From positions 1-64,000 of the forward strand of contig CAZNAD010000006.1 of the NCBI GenBank assembly GCA_964571195.1: a stretch of DNA of 64,000 nt, read 5' to 3'. Under the pieces are notes generated by a model. It was not told where the DNA came from and searched no databases. It saw only the letters and a program-made list of their open reading frames with translations. Made by a program: the position numbers and the translations under genes. The number at the start of each line of letters is the position of its first letter. Within the stretch, counting starts at the first letter, position 1. The DNA is from PALSA-1006 sp964571195. Its GTDB lineage: Bacteria; Pseudomonadota; Gammaproteobacteria; Burkholderiales; Gallionellaceae. Positions 54,743 through 63,597 of this stretch are shown piece by piece.

Positions 54743-57442
54743 ATGAAAAGCAGTGAGATCCGCCAGAAATTCCTAGATTATTTCGCTTCCAAAGGCCACG
54801 CCGTGGTCGCCTCCAGTTCTCTGGTGCCGCATGAAGACCCGACGCTGTTGTTCACCAACGCGGGCATGAATCAGTTCAAAGATGTATTCCTCGGTTTCGA
54901 CAAACGCCCCTATACCCGCGCGACGACTTCGCAAAAATGCGTGCGTGCCGGTGGCAAACATAACGATCTGGAGAACGTCGGCTACACCGCACGTCATCAC
55001 ACCTTCTTCGAGATGCTGGGCAACTTCAGCTTCGGCGATTACTTCAAGCGTGACGCGATCAAGTACGCATGGGAGCTGCTCACCGAAGTATTCAAATTAC
55101 CCAAAGATAAACTCTACGTCACCGTGTATGCCGAGGACAACGAAGCCTATGACATCTGGACCAAAGAGATGGGACTCACGCCCGACCGCGTGATCCGCAT
55201 TGGTGACAACAAGGGCGCACGTTATGCCTCCGACAATTTCTGGATGATGGGCGATACCGGCCCTTGCGGCCCCTGCACCGAAATCTTCTACGACCACGGC
55301 GAGCACATCCCCGGCGGATTGCCCGGTACACCGGAAGAAGATGGTGACCGTTACATCGAAATCTGGAACAACGTGTTTATGCAGTTCAACCGCGACGAAG
55401 CGGGCGTGATGCACCCGTTGCCCAAGCCGTCGGTGGATACCGGCATGGGCTTGGAGCGTATCTCGGCGGTGCTGCAACACGTGCATGCCAACTATGAGAT
55501 CGATCTGTTCCAAGCGCTCATCAAAGCCGCTGCGCGCGAGACCAACCAGAGCAACCTCGATCAGCCCAGCTTGCGCGTGCTGGCCGACCACATCCGCGCC
55601 TGCTCCTTCTTGATCGCCGATGGCGTGATTCCCGGCAACGAAGGTCGCGGCTACGTGCTGCGCCGCATCATCCGCCGCGGTATTCGCCATGGCTACAAGC
55701 TGGGCGCGCGTGCAGCTTTCTTCTACAAGATCGTTCCTGATCTGGTCGAACAGATGGGCAGCGCATACCCCGAACTGGTTGCTGCGCAAGTGCGTGTGAT
55801 GGATATTCTCAAGCAGGAAGAAGAGCGCTTCTTTGCCACCATTGGCCATGGCATGGAAATCCTTAATGTTGAGTTAGCCAAAATTCTGGGAGAATGGAGT
55901 CGTACTACAACAGAGACTACGTTTGGTAAGTCACGCTTAGTTTCGTTGCAGTACACAGAAGTTGAGGGCGAAGGCGAAGATATTCTTGATGGCGAAACTG
56001 CATTCAAGCTGCATGACACCTACGGCTTTCCGCTCGATCTGACCGCAGATGTTTGTCGCGAGCGCGGTGTAAAGGTAGACGAAGCTGCGTTTAATGCGGC
56101 GATGGCGAACCAGAAACAGATGGCACGTTCCGCAGGTAAGTTCAAGATGGCGGCCAACCTCGAATACGAAGGCCCGAAGACGACCTTCCACGGTTACGAG
56201 ACGCTGGAACACAAGGGCAACATCCTTGCTTTGTACAAGGACGGCGTCTCGGTGAATGTCCTGAACGAAGGCGACATGGGCGTGGTCGTGCTGGATGACA
56301 CGCCGTTCTACGCCGAGTCCGGTGGTCAGGTCGGCGACAGCGGCGAGTTGCGCAGTGTGCACGGCATCTTTGCGGTGGAAGACACGCAAAAAATTCAGGC
56401 CACGGTGTTCGGCCATCACGGCGTGGTGAAGACCGGTACGCTGACGGTGGGCAACGGTGTCACCGCGAAGGTGGATGTAGCGGCGCGCAGCCGCACCATG
56501 CGCAACCACAGCGCCACACACTTGATGCACAAGGCCTTGCGCGAGGTGCTGGGTACGCATGTGCAGCAAAAAGGTTCGCAGGTGGATGGCGATAAGACGC
56601 GCTTCGACTTCGTGCATACGCAGCCGATGTCTGACGCCGAAATCCGCAAAGTGGAAGCGATAGTCAATGCCGAAATCCTCGCCAATGCCGCATGTCAGGC
56701 GCGCGAGATGGCGATTGACGATGCGCAGAAGACCGGCGCGATGATGCTGTTCGGCGAGAAGTACGGCGACGTGGTTCGCGTGATCGACATCGGTTCATCC
56801 ATCGAGTTGTGCGGCGGTACGCATGTGCAGCGCACAGGTGACATCGGTCTGTTCAAAATCGTGGCCGAAAGCGGCGTGGCGGCTGGTGTGCGCCGCGTGG
56901 AAGCGGTGACGGGAGAGGGCGCATTGGCGTTGATCCAGCAACAGCAAGACCAGTTGCAGCAAGTGGCCGATGCGGTGAAAGCCCAACCGCACGAAGCTGC
57001 CGCGCGTATCGCGCAAGTGCTCGACAACATGAAGTCGCTGGAAAAAGAACTGGCCGCATTGAAATCCAAACTGGCTTCCGCCCAAGGCGACGAGTTGCTG
57101 ACTCAGGCTCAGGATATCAACGGCGTTAAGGTGCTGGCCGCCAAACTGGAGGGAGCCGATGCGGCGACTCTGCGTGAGACGCTGGACAAGCTGAAAGACA
57201 AACTTAAATCCGCCGCCATCGTGCTGGCCTCGGTAAGCGACGGTAAAGTGAGTTTGATCGTCGGTGTGACTGCCGATGCCACAGGCAAAGTTAAGGCGGG
57301 CGAGTTGGTTAATTTTGTCGCGCAGCAGGTCGGTGGCAAAGGCGGCGGCAGGCCGGACATGGCGCAAGCGGGCGGCACGCAACCGGAGCATCTGGCTGCG
57401 GCATTGGACTCTGTTCCAGCTTGGGTGAAGGCGAAGCTATAG
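54743..57442 (+). CDS. alaS: alanine--tRNA ligase
   Basis: An 899-aa class II synthetase. It has SSSLVPHEDPTLLFTNAGMNQFKDVFLG, CVRAGGKHNDLENVG, and the editing-domain zinc motif RNHSATHLMHKAL with CGGTHVQRTG. A C-terminal C-Ala domain ends GGRPDMAQAGGTQPEHL. An insertion of about 30 residues (about 381-413) lies before GEDILDGETAFKLHDTYGFPLD, where homologues have only a few residues; its DNA (about 55883-55981) is more AT-rich. The last 91 nt recur downstream as a relic. Confidence 0.96.
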   Translation: MKSSEIRQKFLDYFASKGHAVVASSSLVPHEDPTLLFTNAGMNQFKDVFLGFDKRPYTRATTSQKCVRAGGKHNDLENVGYTARHHTFFEMLGNFSFGDYFKRDAIKYAWELLTEVFKLPKDKLYVTVYAEDNEAYDIWTKEMGLTPDRVIRIGDNKGARYASDNFWMMGDTGPCGPCTEIFYDHGEHIPGGLPGTPEEDGDRYIEIWNNVFMQFNRDEAGVMHPLPKPSVDTGMGLERISAVLQHVHANYEIDLFQALIKAAARETNQSNLDQPSLRVLADHIRACSFLIADGVIPGNEGRGYVLRRIIRRGIRHGYKLGARAAFFYKIVPDLVEQMGSAYPELVAAQVRVMDILKQEEERFFATIGHGMEILNVELAKILGEWSRTTTETTFGKSRLVSLQYTEVEGEGEDILDGETAFKLHDTYGFPLDLTADVCRERGVKVDEAAFNAAMANQKQMARSAGKFKMAANLEYEGPKTTFHGYETLEHKGNILALYKDGVSVNVLNEGDMGVVVLDDTPFYAESGGQVGDSGELRSVHGIFAVEDTQKIQATVFGHHGVVKTGTLTVGNGVTAKVDVAARSRTMRNHSATHLMHKALREVLGTHVQQKGSQVDGDKTRFDFVHTQPMSDAEIRKVEAIVNAEILANAACQAREMAIDDAQKTGAMMLFGEKYGDVVRVIDIGSSIELCGGTHVQRTGDIGLFKIVAESGVAAGVRRVEAVTGEGALALIQQQQDQLQQVADAVKAQPHEAAARIAQVLDNMKSLEKELAALKSKLASAQGDELLTQAQDINGVKVLAAKLEGADAATLRETLDKLKDKLKSAAIVLASVSDGKVSLIVGVTADATGKVKAGELVNFVAQQVGGKGGGRPDMAQAGGTQPEHLAAALDSVPAWVKAKL

Positions 57443-57511
57443 TTCGGTGAGTCCGGCCTCGCTAGCCGCTCCCGCACCGGAGCGACTACGTCGCCACCGT
57501 GTCGCAGCAGC

Positions 57512-57602
57512 GCCGGACATGGCGCAAGCCGGTGGCACGCAACCGGAACACTTAGCGGCTGCGTTGGCTTCCGTTCCAAACTGGGTGAAGGCAAAGTTGT
57601 AG
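57512..57602 (+). pseudogene. relic of a second alaS 3' end
   Basis: These 91 nt align without gaps to the last 91 nt of alaS (57352-57442). They encode PDMAQAGGTQPEHLAAALA-SVPNWVKAKL and a stop, with only two amino-acid differences but many silent ones. The remainder of the gene is absent, and a 69-nt unrelated spacer separates it from the resident alaS. It is not expressed as a gene: no start codon or ribosome site. Confidence 0.85.
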
Positions 57603-57649
57603 CAGATAATAAGGACACGGCACGAATCGTGTTGCGGCAGGAGAGGGGG

Positions 57650-57688
57650 ATGAATCATAATCTGCACGGAGCGATGTGCATTTTCTGA
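57650..57688 (+). CDS. possible 12-aa leader peptide
   Basis: AGGAGAGGGGG directly precedes an ATG that opens 12 codons (MNHNLHGAMCIF) and a stop, 35 nt before the response-regulator start. The ribosome site is strong but lies very close to the ATG. It may be a leader peptide or chance; nothing else supports it. Confidence 0.2.
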   Translation: MNHNLHGAMCIF

Positions 57689-57723
57689 TTCGCAAGCAAG
57701 ACGTTTGGCTCAGGAGAGAAACG

Positions 57724-58173
57724 TTGGAAGCCGTCAACTCAAATCAACAGACCATCCTTCTGGTAGAGGATGAACCGACCGGGATCGCATTCGCACGGGA
57801 AGCCTGTGCGTTGTGTGAGCCGCCCATCGAATTGGTGGTCGTCGAAGACAGCATCGAGGCGCTGGCTTGGCTGTCGCACAAAGCCAAGGATAAAGACCGG
57901 CTACCCCATTTGATCCTGCTGGATCTGAAACTGCCCAAACTCAGCGGTCTTGCGGTGTTGCGCCGATTGCGCATGGATAAACTCACGCTGGACCTGCCCA
58001 TCATCGTCTTCTCTGAAGTCTGTGAGCAGTCCGACATCCTGTTGAGTTACCAGATCGGGGCGAACAGTTTTGTGAATAAGCCTACCGATATCGACCAGTA
58101 CCGCGAGTTGTTGCGCGAACTGGCCGCCTACTGGTTGCAACCGCGCCAGCGCAAGCTATCTTTCTCGCAATAA
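57724..58173 (+). CDS. single-domain response regulator, Rcp1-like
   Basis: A 149-aa receiver domain only, with acidic E15-D16, phospho-acceptor D67 (LILLDLKLPK), S97 and K119. The start is TTG at 57724, with AGGAG exactly 7 nt upstream; a longer frame back to 57676 has no such site. The PNLILLDLKLPKLSGLAVLRRLR style is that of Rcp1/CheY-like regulators that pair with phytochrome-type or orphan kinases. Its kinase may be the minimal kinase 3 kb upstream, but this is a guess. Confidence 0.85.
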   Translation: MEAVNSNQQTILLVEDEPTGIAFAREACALCEPPIELVVVEDSIEALAWLSHKAKDKDRLPHLILLDLKLPKLSGLAVLRRLRMDKLTLDLPIIVFSEVCEQSDILLSYQIGANSFVNKPTDIDQYRELLRELAAYWLQPRQRKLSFSQ

Positions 58174-58244
58174 CACCTCGCTTAATTCACCGATGTTCTG
58201 AATAGGCAGAGTAGAGGTGGATAAGGGCTTGCCGGTATATCTTT

Positions 58245-59789
58245 CTAATTCCGTTTGCTGTTCGACAGGGATAGCAGTACGCACAATCCCGCAAGCAATA
58301 GATAACCAGATGCAAGGTTGTATACCAAAGGTGGGATATCTGGCTGCCAAGGGAAGAAGATTCGACCATCGGCGTATGGAGAGTGGATCAATCCGACCAA
58401 TGTCATCAATGCCGCAATCAAGCTGATGAGTGCTGCTTTGCGCAGGTGACGATCAATCACCCAAATGAGCCATGTCGCCCATAACATGGAGGTGATGATA
58501 AAGCCGTTGCCCAACATGGTCAGAATTTGCAGATTAGCCCGTGTCATTTCATCCAATGACGCAATATCGAGATGTGAAGCTCCGATCAATCTGCCCAGCT
58601 CGATGTTAATCAAATAGGCCAGTGCGGGAATTAGCCCTAGCCCCAAAGCCTTAACATGATGTGGCTGTGTTGTCAGTGTTGCCTGTCCACTCATTTCCAT
58701 ACCGATGAAGACTAAAATTGGGACAACTAATGATTCAGGCAATATCCCGATCAATGTTCCGATCAGCCCTGTCGCGGCTCCGATGCCGATGAATAACCCT
58801 GTCGCTAAGGTGTACGCTGCGCGGCAGCCCATATCTTTGTAGGCAGGATGGCCGATATAAGGGGTATTCTGAATCACGCCTCCGCACAAGGCTGCGGCCA
58901 ACGTCGCAACACCTTCCCCAAGTAAAATTGATCGAGTAGCGTAAGTGTCACCGGCAACTGCGGCTGACTCAGTATTGTCGATGCCGCCAATCACGGTTGC
59001 TATTGCTACTGGAATCGCCAATGGGATGTAATGCCAAGCGAGTTCCAGACCCTCGATAAGAGCTAGTGAGGGTAATGGCAACACGAGCCCAGGTAAGGTT
59101 ATGCCGACTTGAGAAGGCGGCGGTTGATAGCCGAACCAGATTGCCCCTTGATAGGCAAGGAAACCCGCAGTGACCGAGGCTAACACTGCCGGTATTCCCC
59201 AAGGTAAGCGCAAGCCGCCGACCAGTACGAGCAGAATTAGCCCAAGTGCAACCAGACCGCCGATGGGCTCTGCCAGTATTTTGGTGAGAGAAAAAAACAT
59301 AATCAGCACCACAGCCGTTGCACTGAGTGCGCCTAGCAGAGCGGTGCGCGGTAGAGCCCTGCGTATCGTCTCTCCGAAGAATGCGGCCACAATCTTTGCC
59401 ACTCCCATAAGGAATAATACCGCCATGCCGATTACCCAGGCTTGGTGTGCATCACGGCTTACGAGATAGGCTGGACCGACTACGCCGAAGGTCAGTGCAA
59501 ACATCGAGGGAGTATCGATACCAAGCGGCATCGCGCAGACATCTTGGCGAGATTCGCGGCGAGCCAGACGGAAAGCCAACCAGGTATAGAGTAGATCTCC
59601 GACGAGCACTCCGAGAGCTGTGCCAGGCAACATTTCATTTAACACAATGTCCGCAGGCATCTGGAAGATACCTATGAGAATGCCACTCATTCCGGCTAAC
59701 AGAGCGAGGTTATCGATGCTTAGCGCAAAAAAACCATTGATGTCTCCCCGGGTAAACCAGCGGTAATGGAAGGCGGGAGCTGGGCGCAT
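58245..59789 (-). CDS. NCS2-like (xanthine/uracil-type) permease
   Basis: A 514-aa integral membrane protein with about 12-14 hydrophobic segments. Its pattern resembles the NCS2/AzgA nucleobase transporters: GDINGFFALSIDNLALLAGMSGIL, MPLGIDTPSMFALTFGVVGPAY, IGGIDNTESAAVAGDTYATRSILLGEGVATLAAALCGGVIQNTPYIGHPAYKDMG. The substrate cannot be told from sequence. It lies 25 bp downstream of the phosphomannomutase gene on the same strand, and convergent with the response regulator. Confidence 0.8.
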   Translation of the reverse strand: MRPAPAFHYRWFTRGDINGFFALSIDNLALLAGMSGILIGIFQMPADIVLNEMLPGTALGVLVGDLLYTWLAFRLARRESRQDVCAMPLGIDTPSMFALTFGVVGPAYLVSRDAHQAWVIGMAVLFLMGVAKIVAAFFGETIRRALPRTALLGALSATAVVLIMFFSLTKILAEPIGGLVALGLILLVLVGGLRLPWGIPAVLASVTAGFLAYQGAIWFGYQPPPSQVGITLPGLVLPLPSLALIEGLELAWHYIPLAIPVAIATVIGGIDNTESAAVAGDTYATRSILLGEGVATLAAALCGGVIQNTPYIGHPAYKDMGCRAAYTLATGLFIGIGAATGLIGTLIGILPESLVVPILVFIGMEMSGQATLTTQPHHVKALGLGLIPALAYLINIELGRLIGASHLDIASLDEMTRANLQILTMLGNGFIITSMLWATWLIWVIDRHLRKAALISLIAALMTLVGLIHSPYADGRIFFPWQPDIPPLVYNLASGYLLLAGLCVLLSLSNSKRN

Positions 59790-59814
59790 GTTTCGAATAT
59801 TCGCAGTGGTCGAT

Positions 59815-61191
59815 TTAGAACGGCAGTTTCAATTCGGGATTGGCGGTCAGCAACACACGCCGGAAATCATCCTGTATCCGTTTTAGTGCGGCATCCGTGT
59901 CTGCTTCGAAACGCAGTACGATGACCGGTGTCGTGTTGGAGGGGCGCATCAGTCCGAAACCGTCGGCATACTCCACACGCAGGCCGTCGATGGTGATGAT
60001 GTCTTTGGCGCCGTCGAATCTCGCTTCCTGCTTGAGTCGTGCGATCAGGCTGTGGTTCTCGCCTTCCTGGACGTGGATATGCAGCTCCGGGGTGCTCACC
60101 GCATCCGGCAGGTCATTCAATGTCGCATTCGGATCGGAAACCTTGCTCAATATCTCGAGCAGGCGTGCGCCGGAATAGAGGCCGTCATCGAAGCCATACC
60201 AGCGCTCTTTGAAGAACACGTGCCCGCTCATCTCGCCCGCTAGCAGTGCGCCGGTCTCCTTCATCTTGGCTTTTACCAGCGAGTGTCCGGTTTTCCATAA
60301 AGTCGGTTTACCGCCGTGTGCGCGTATCCAGGTGAACAGGTTGCGGGTGGACTTCACGTCGAAAATAATTTCCGCGCCCGCGTTGCGGCTCAATACGTCG
60401 GCAGCGAACAACATCAATTGACGGTCAGGATAGATGATCTTGCCGTCCTTGGTGACTACGCCCAAGCGGTCGCCGTCGCCGTCGAAGGCGAGGCCGATTT
60501 CGCTGTCGTTGCCGTGCAGTGCGGCGATGAGGTCTTCCAGATTATGCGGGTCGGACGGATCTGGATGGTGATTGGGGAAGTTGCCGTCCACGTCACAGAA
60601 CAGTTCCGTCACTGTACAGCCGATGCCGCGATATAGTTTGGCGGCGAAGTCTCCCGCCACACCGTTGCCGCAATCTACCGTGATGTTGAGCGGCTTGGTC
60701 AGATTAATATCGGCGATGATACGCGCGATGTATTCCGGCGCGATGTCGTATTGGGAATAACTGCCGGAGCCTTGTACCAAATTGCCGGTTTCGATGCGGT
60801 TCCGTAGCGATTGGATGGTTTCGCCGGAGAGCGTCTCTCCGGCCAGCACCATCTTCAAACCGTTGTAATCCGGCGGATTGTGGCTACCGGTGATCATCAC
60901 GCCGCAGTCGGTGTTTAATTGAAAGGCGGCAAAATACACCATCGGTGTAGCGACGCGACCCACGTCGATGACATTGATGCCGCTCTTCTGAATGCCGCGT
61001 GCCAGCGCTTTGGCGAAACCTGCGCCGGACAAGCGCCCGTCGCGCCCGATGGCAATGCTGTGCTGTTTGCGCGCGACGGCTTCGGAGCCGATGGCGTGGC
61101 CGATCTGTTCGACAATGTCATCGGTCAGCGTTTTGCCGACGATGCCGCGAATGTCGTAGGCCTTGAAAATCTCTTTGGGTATGTTATTCAT
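59815..61191 (-). CDS. phosphomannomutase/phosphoglucomutase
   Basis: A 458-aa AlgC-type alpha-D-phosphohexomutase that supplies sugar phosphates for LPS and exopolysaccharide. The N-terminus is IFKAYDIRGIVGKTL. The phosphoserine loop is GVMITGSHNPPDYNGLK, the metal loop LAFDGDGDRLGVV, the sugar loop GGKPTLWKTGHSLVKAKM and GEMSGHVFFKERW, and the phosphate-binding RPSNTTPVIVLRFEA. The start at 61191 overlaps the waaF stop (ATGA), and AGGGAA precedes it. Confidence 0.93.
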   Translation of the reverse strand: MNNIPKEIFKAYDIRGIVGKTLTDDIVEQIGHAIGSEAVARKQHSIAIGRDGRLSGAGFAKALARGIQKSGINVIDVGRVATPMVYFAAFQLNTDCGVMITGSHNPPDYNGLKMVLAGETLSGETIQSLRNRIETGNLVQGSGSYSQYDIAPEYIARIIADINLTKPLNITVDCGNGVAGDFAAKLYRGIGCTVTELFCDVDGNFPNHHPDPSDPHNLEDLIAALHGNDSEIGLAFDGDGDRLGVVTKDGKIIYPDRQLMLFAADVLSRNAGAEIIFDVKSTRNLFTWIRAHGGKPTLWKTGHSLVKAKMKETGALLAGEMSGHVFFKERWYGFDDGLYSGARLLEILSKVSDPNATLNDLPDAVSTPELHIHVQEGENHSLIARLKQEARFDGAKDIITIDGLRVEYADGFGLMRPSNTTPVIVLRFEADTDAALKRIQDDFRRVLLTANPELKLPF

Positions 61192-62207
61192 GACTGTTTC
61201 CCTGTGATGGAAGGGATGTGTTGGATGACTTGGGACGGGGTCAGTTGCATCATGCAATTGAAATGCCCCAGCGGGCATTCGCGTTTGAAGCAGGGGCTGC
61301 AAGGCAGATCGAGTTTGAGTACCTGAGCCTTGTCCGACAGCGGCGGGGTGAACTGAGGGCTGCTGGAGCCGAACAGTGCCAACAGCGGCTTGTCCAAGGC
61401 GGCTGCCAGATGCATCAGGCCGGAATCGTTGCTGACCACCAGTGCGGCACAGGAGAGCAGAGCGATGGCTTCGCCCAGGTCGGTCTCGCCGCACAAATTA
61501 CGGCAGAGTCCGTTACCGAGCGCAACGATCTTTTCACCGACCTCCCTGTCCTTGGCCGAGCCGGTCAGCCACACGGTGTAACCGCGCTCGCGCAGCTTTT
61601 GTGCCAACTCGGCGAAATAAGGGATGGGCCAGCGTTTGGCTGGCCCGTATTCCGCACCGGGGCAAAATACCGCCACCGGGTGATCCAGCGTCAGGCCGAG
61701 CTTATCCAAGATCTGACGACGTTTTTCTTCAGTGACAGACAGGCGCGGCTGTGGAATGGGGCGCTGGATGTCGTCATTTCTTGCTTCGGCGAGCTGTGCA
61801 AAGCGCTCCACCATCAGCGGCAACTTCGTTTTGTCCAGTTTGCGAGCGTCGTTGAGCAAGCCAAAACGCATCTCACCGATGAAACCGATTCGTTTGGGGA
61901 TGCGCGCGAACAAGGGTAACAGTGCTGACTTGAGCGAATTGGGCAATACATACGCAGCATCGTATCGTTTCGCCCGCAGCTGTTTGCCGAGTTGGTAACG
62001 CGCCCGTAGTTGCAGCGCGCCATGCGGGAATGGATTGATAATGACATCGCTCACTTCCGGCATCTGCTGGAGCAGGGCAACCGTCCAGGGCGGGGCGAGC
62101 AGGTCGATCCGGCTATCCGGGAAACGCTGCTTGAGACGCAGCAGCATTGGCTGCATCAACATGCAGTCGCCCACCCAGCTGGGAGCGACGACCAGGATAT
62201 TTATCAT
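61188..62207 (-). CDS. waaF: ADP-heptose:LPS heptosyltransferase II
   Basis: A 339-aa GT9-family enzyme adding the second heptose to the LPS inner core at the cytoplasmic face. It has ILVVAPSWVGDCMLMQPMLLRLKQRFP at the N-terminus, CPGAEYGPAKRWPIPYFAELAQKL, and the nucleotide-binding LVVSNDSGLMHLAAALDKPLLALFGSSSP. CSPCFKRECPLGHFNCM is typical of WaaF. It is coupled to the mutase by a 4-bp overlap, a sensible LPS grouping. Confidence 0.93.
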   Translation of the reverse strand: MINILVVAPSWVGDCMLMQPMLLRLKQRFPDSRIDLLAPPWTVALLQQMPEVSDVIINPFPHGALQLRARYQLGKQLRAKRYDAAYVLPNSLKSALLPLFARIPKRIGFIGEMRFGLLNDARKLDKTKLPLMVERFAQLAEARNDDIQRPIPQPRLSVTEEKRRQILDKLGLTLDHPVAVFCPGAEYGPAKRWPIPYFAELAQKLRERGYTVWLTGSAKDREVGEKIVALGNGLCRNLCGETDLGEAIALLSCAALVVSNDSGLMHLAAALDKPLLALFGSSSPQFTPPLSDKAQVLKLDLPCSPCFKRECPLGHFNCMMQLTPSQVIQHIPSITGKQS

Positions 62208-62230
62208 GGGGTGATGAACGTGCGGTGATA

Positions 62231-62422
62231 TCAGTGATGGCCTTTGGGAAGTTCGCCCTTCAGCTTGTAGGTCGTACCGCAATAGGGGCAACTTGCAGTG
62301 CCCAGTTTTTCCACGGGAATGGCGACTCTGGGATGCGAATTCCACAACTCATGGTTGGGGGTGGGGCAGAACAGCGGTAATGCGTCAGCCGTGACTTCGA
62401 TGTAGCGGACTTCGGATTTCAT
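62231..62422 (-). CDS. zinc-finger (CHCC-type) protein, NDUFS6-like
   Basis: A 63-aa protein with LFCPTPNHELWNSHPRVAIPVEKLGTASCPYCGTTYKL: Cys, then a conserved LWNSHPRV with its His, and CPYC as the remaining ligands. This is the zf-CHCC fold seen in the mitochondrial complex I accessory subunit NDUFS6 and in small bacterial proteins often found near ilvE/waaF in betaproteobacteria. It lies 30 bp after ilvE and 23 bp before waaF. Confidence 0.88.
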   Translation of the reverse strand: MKSEVRYIEVTADALPLFCPTPNHELWNSHPRVAIPVEKLGTASCPYCGTTYKLKGELPKGHH

Positions 62423-62452
62423 AATCTACTCCTCAAAATAGCCTGACGCCGA

Positions 62453-63373
62453 TCATACGTGATCCAGCCAGCCCGCATACTTTGCATTCTTGCCGCCGAC
62501 GATGTCGAAGAACAGGGATTGCAGTTTTGCGGTAATGGGTCCCCGGCTGCCCGAGCCGATGGTGCGGTTGTCCAGTTCGCGGATAGGCGTCACTTCGGCG
62601 GCGGTGCCGGTGAAGAATGCCTCCTCGGCGCAATATACCTCGTCGCGGGTGATGCGCTTTTCGATCAGCTCGATGCCCAGGTCTTTTGCCAGCGTGATGA
62701 TGGAGTCGCGCGTGATTCCCTCCAGGCAGGAGGTCAGGTCGGGCGTGTACAGCTTGCCTTTTTTCACGACGAAGATGTTCTCGCCCGCACCTTCGGCCAC
62801 ATAACCATCCACGTCCAGCAACAATGCTTCATCGTAGCCGTCATGTGCCACTTCCTGATGCGCCAGGATGGAGTTGGTGTAGGTGCCGACCGATTTGGAG
62901 CGGCACATGTTGACGTTCACATGATGGCGGGTGAAGCTGGATGTCTTCACGCGGATACCTTTGGCCATACCTTCCTCGCCCAGATAGGCACCCCAAGGCC
63001 AGGCAGCCACGGCAACGTGGGTGCTGATTGCGGTGGCGGCAATGCCCATCGCTTCGGAACCGTAGAACACGATAGGGCGGATGTAGCAGGATTCCAGCTT
63101 GTTGGCGCGCACCACTTCGCGTTGCGCTTCCATCAGCGTCTCTTTGTCATACGGCATCTTCATCTTGAAGATGTAGGCCGAATTGAACAGGCGGTCGGTA
63201 TGTTCTTTCAGGCGGAAAATCGCCGTGCCCTGTGTGGTCTTGTATGCCCGTACCCCCTCGAATACGCCCATGCCGTAATGCAAGGTGTGGGTGAGGACAT
63301 GGGTGGTGGCTTCGCGCCAAGGCACGAGCTTGCCGTCGTGCCAGATAAAGCCGTCGCGGTCGGACATTGACAT
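62453..63373 (-). CDS. ilvE: branched-chain amino acid aminotransferase
   Basis: A 306-aa class IV PLP aminotransferase for Leu, Ile and Val. It has GFIWHDGKLVPWREATTHVLTHTLHYGMGVFEGVRAYKT, YIRPIVFYGSEAMGI, the PLP-phosphate region GYDEALLLDVDGYVAEGAGENIFVVK, and EAFFTGTAAEVTPIRELDNRTIG. AAGGGATCC precedes the ATG at 63373; the ATG two codons later is an alternative. First in the ilvE-zinc finger-waaF-mutase-permease run. Confidence 0.95.
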   Translation of the reverse strand: MSMSDRDGFIWHDGKLVPWREATTHVLTHTLHYGMGVFEGVRAYKTTQGTAIFRLKEHTDRLFNSAYIFKMKMPYDKETLMEAQREVVRANKLESCYIRPIVFYGSEAMGIAATAISTHVAVAAWPWGAYLGEEGMAKGIRVKTSSFTRHHVNVNMCRSKSVGTYTNSILAHQEVAHDGYDEALLLDVDGYVAEGAGENIFVVKKGKLYTPDLTSCLEGITRDSIITLAKDLGIELIEKRITRDEVYCAEEAFFTGTAAEVTPIRELDNRTIGSGSRGPITAKLQSLFFDIVGGKNAKYAGWLDHV

Positions 63374-63540
63374 GGTGGATCCCTTAAAAATATGGAGGTC
63401 GTGAGGCCGTGATTCTAGCCTGTTCGGCTTGATTTATGAAGCGACAGATGAATTGCCCCAGCGTTATTGCTACATAGATATCCCGCTTTTCCAGCCACTT
63501 TGTAGGGCATACTCAATCTGGCCGATGCCGCTGCGGCACT

Positions 63541-63549
63541 TGTTATAAT
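63541..63549 (+). promoter_or_regulatory. extended -10 promoter of the HD-GYP gene
   Basis: TGTTATAAT (TG, 1 nt, consensus TATAAT) lies 48 nt upstream of the ATG at 63598. No good -35 is seen. The leader contains the small palindrome CGTACG twice. Confidence 0.6.
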
Positions 63550-63597
63550 GCCCCCTGCACGACGTACGTGCGTACGATAGGATGTTCCGAATAGTCG

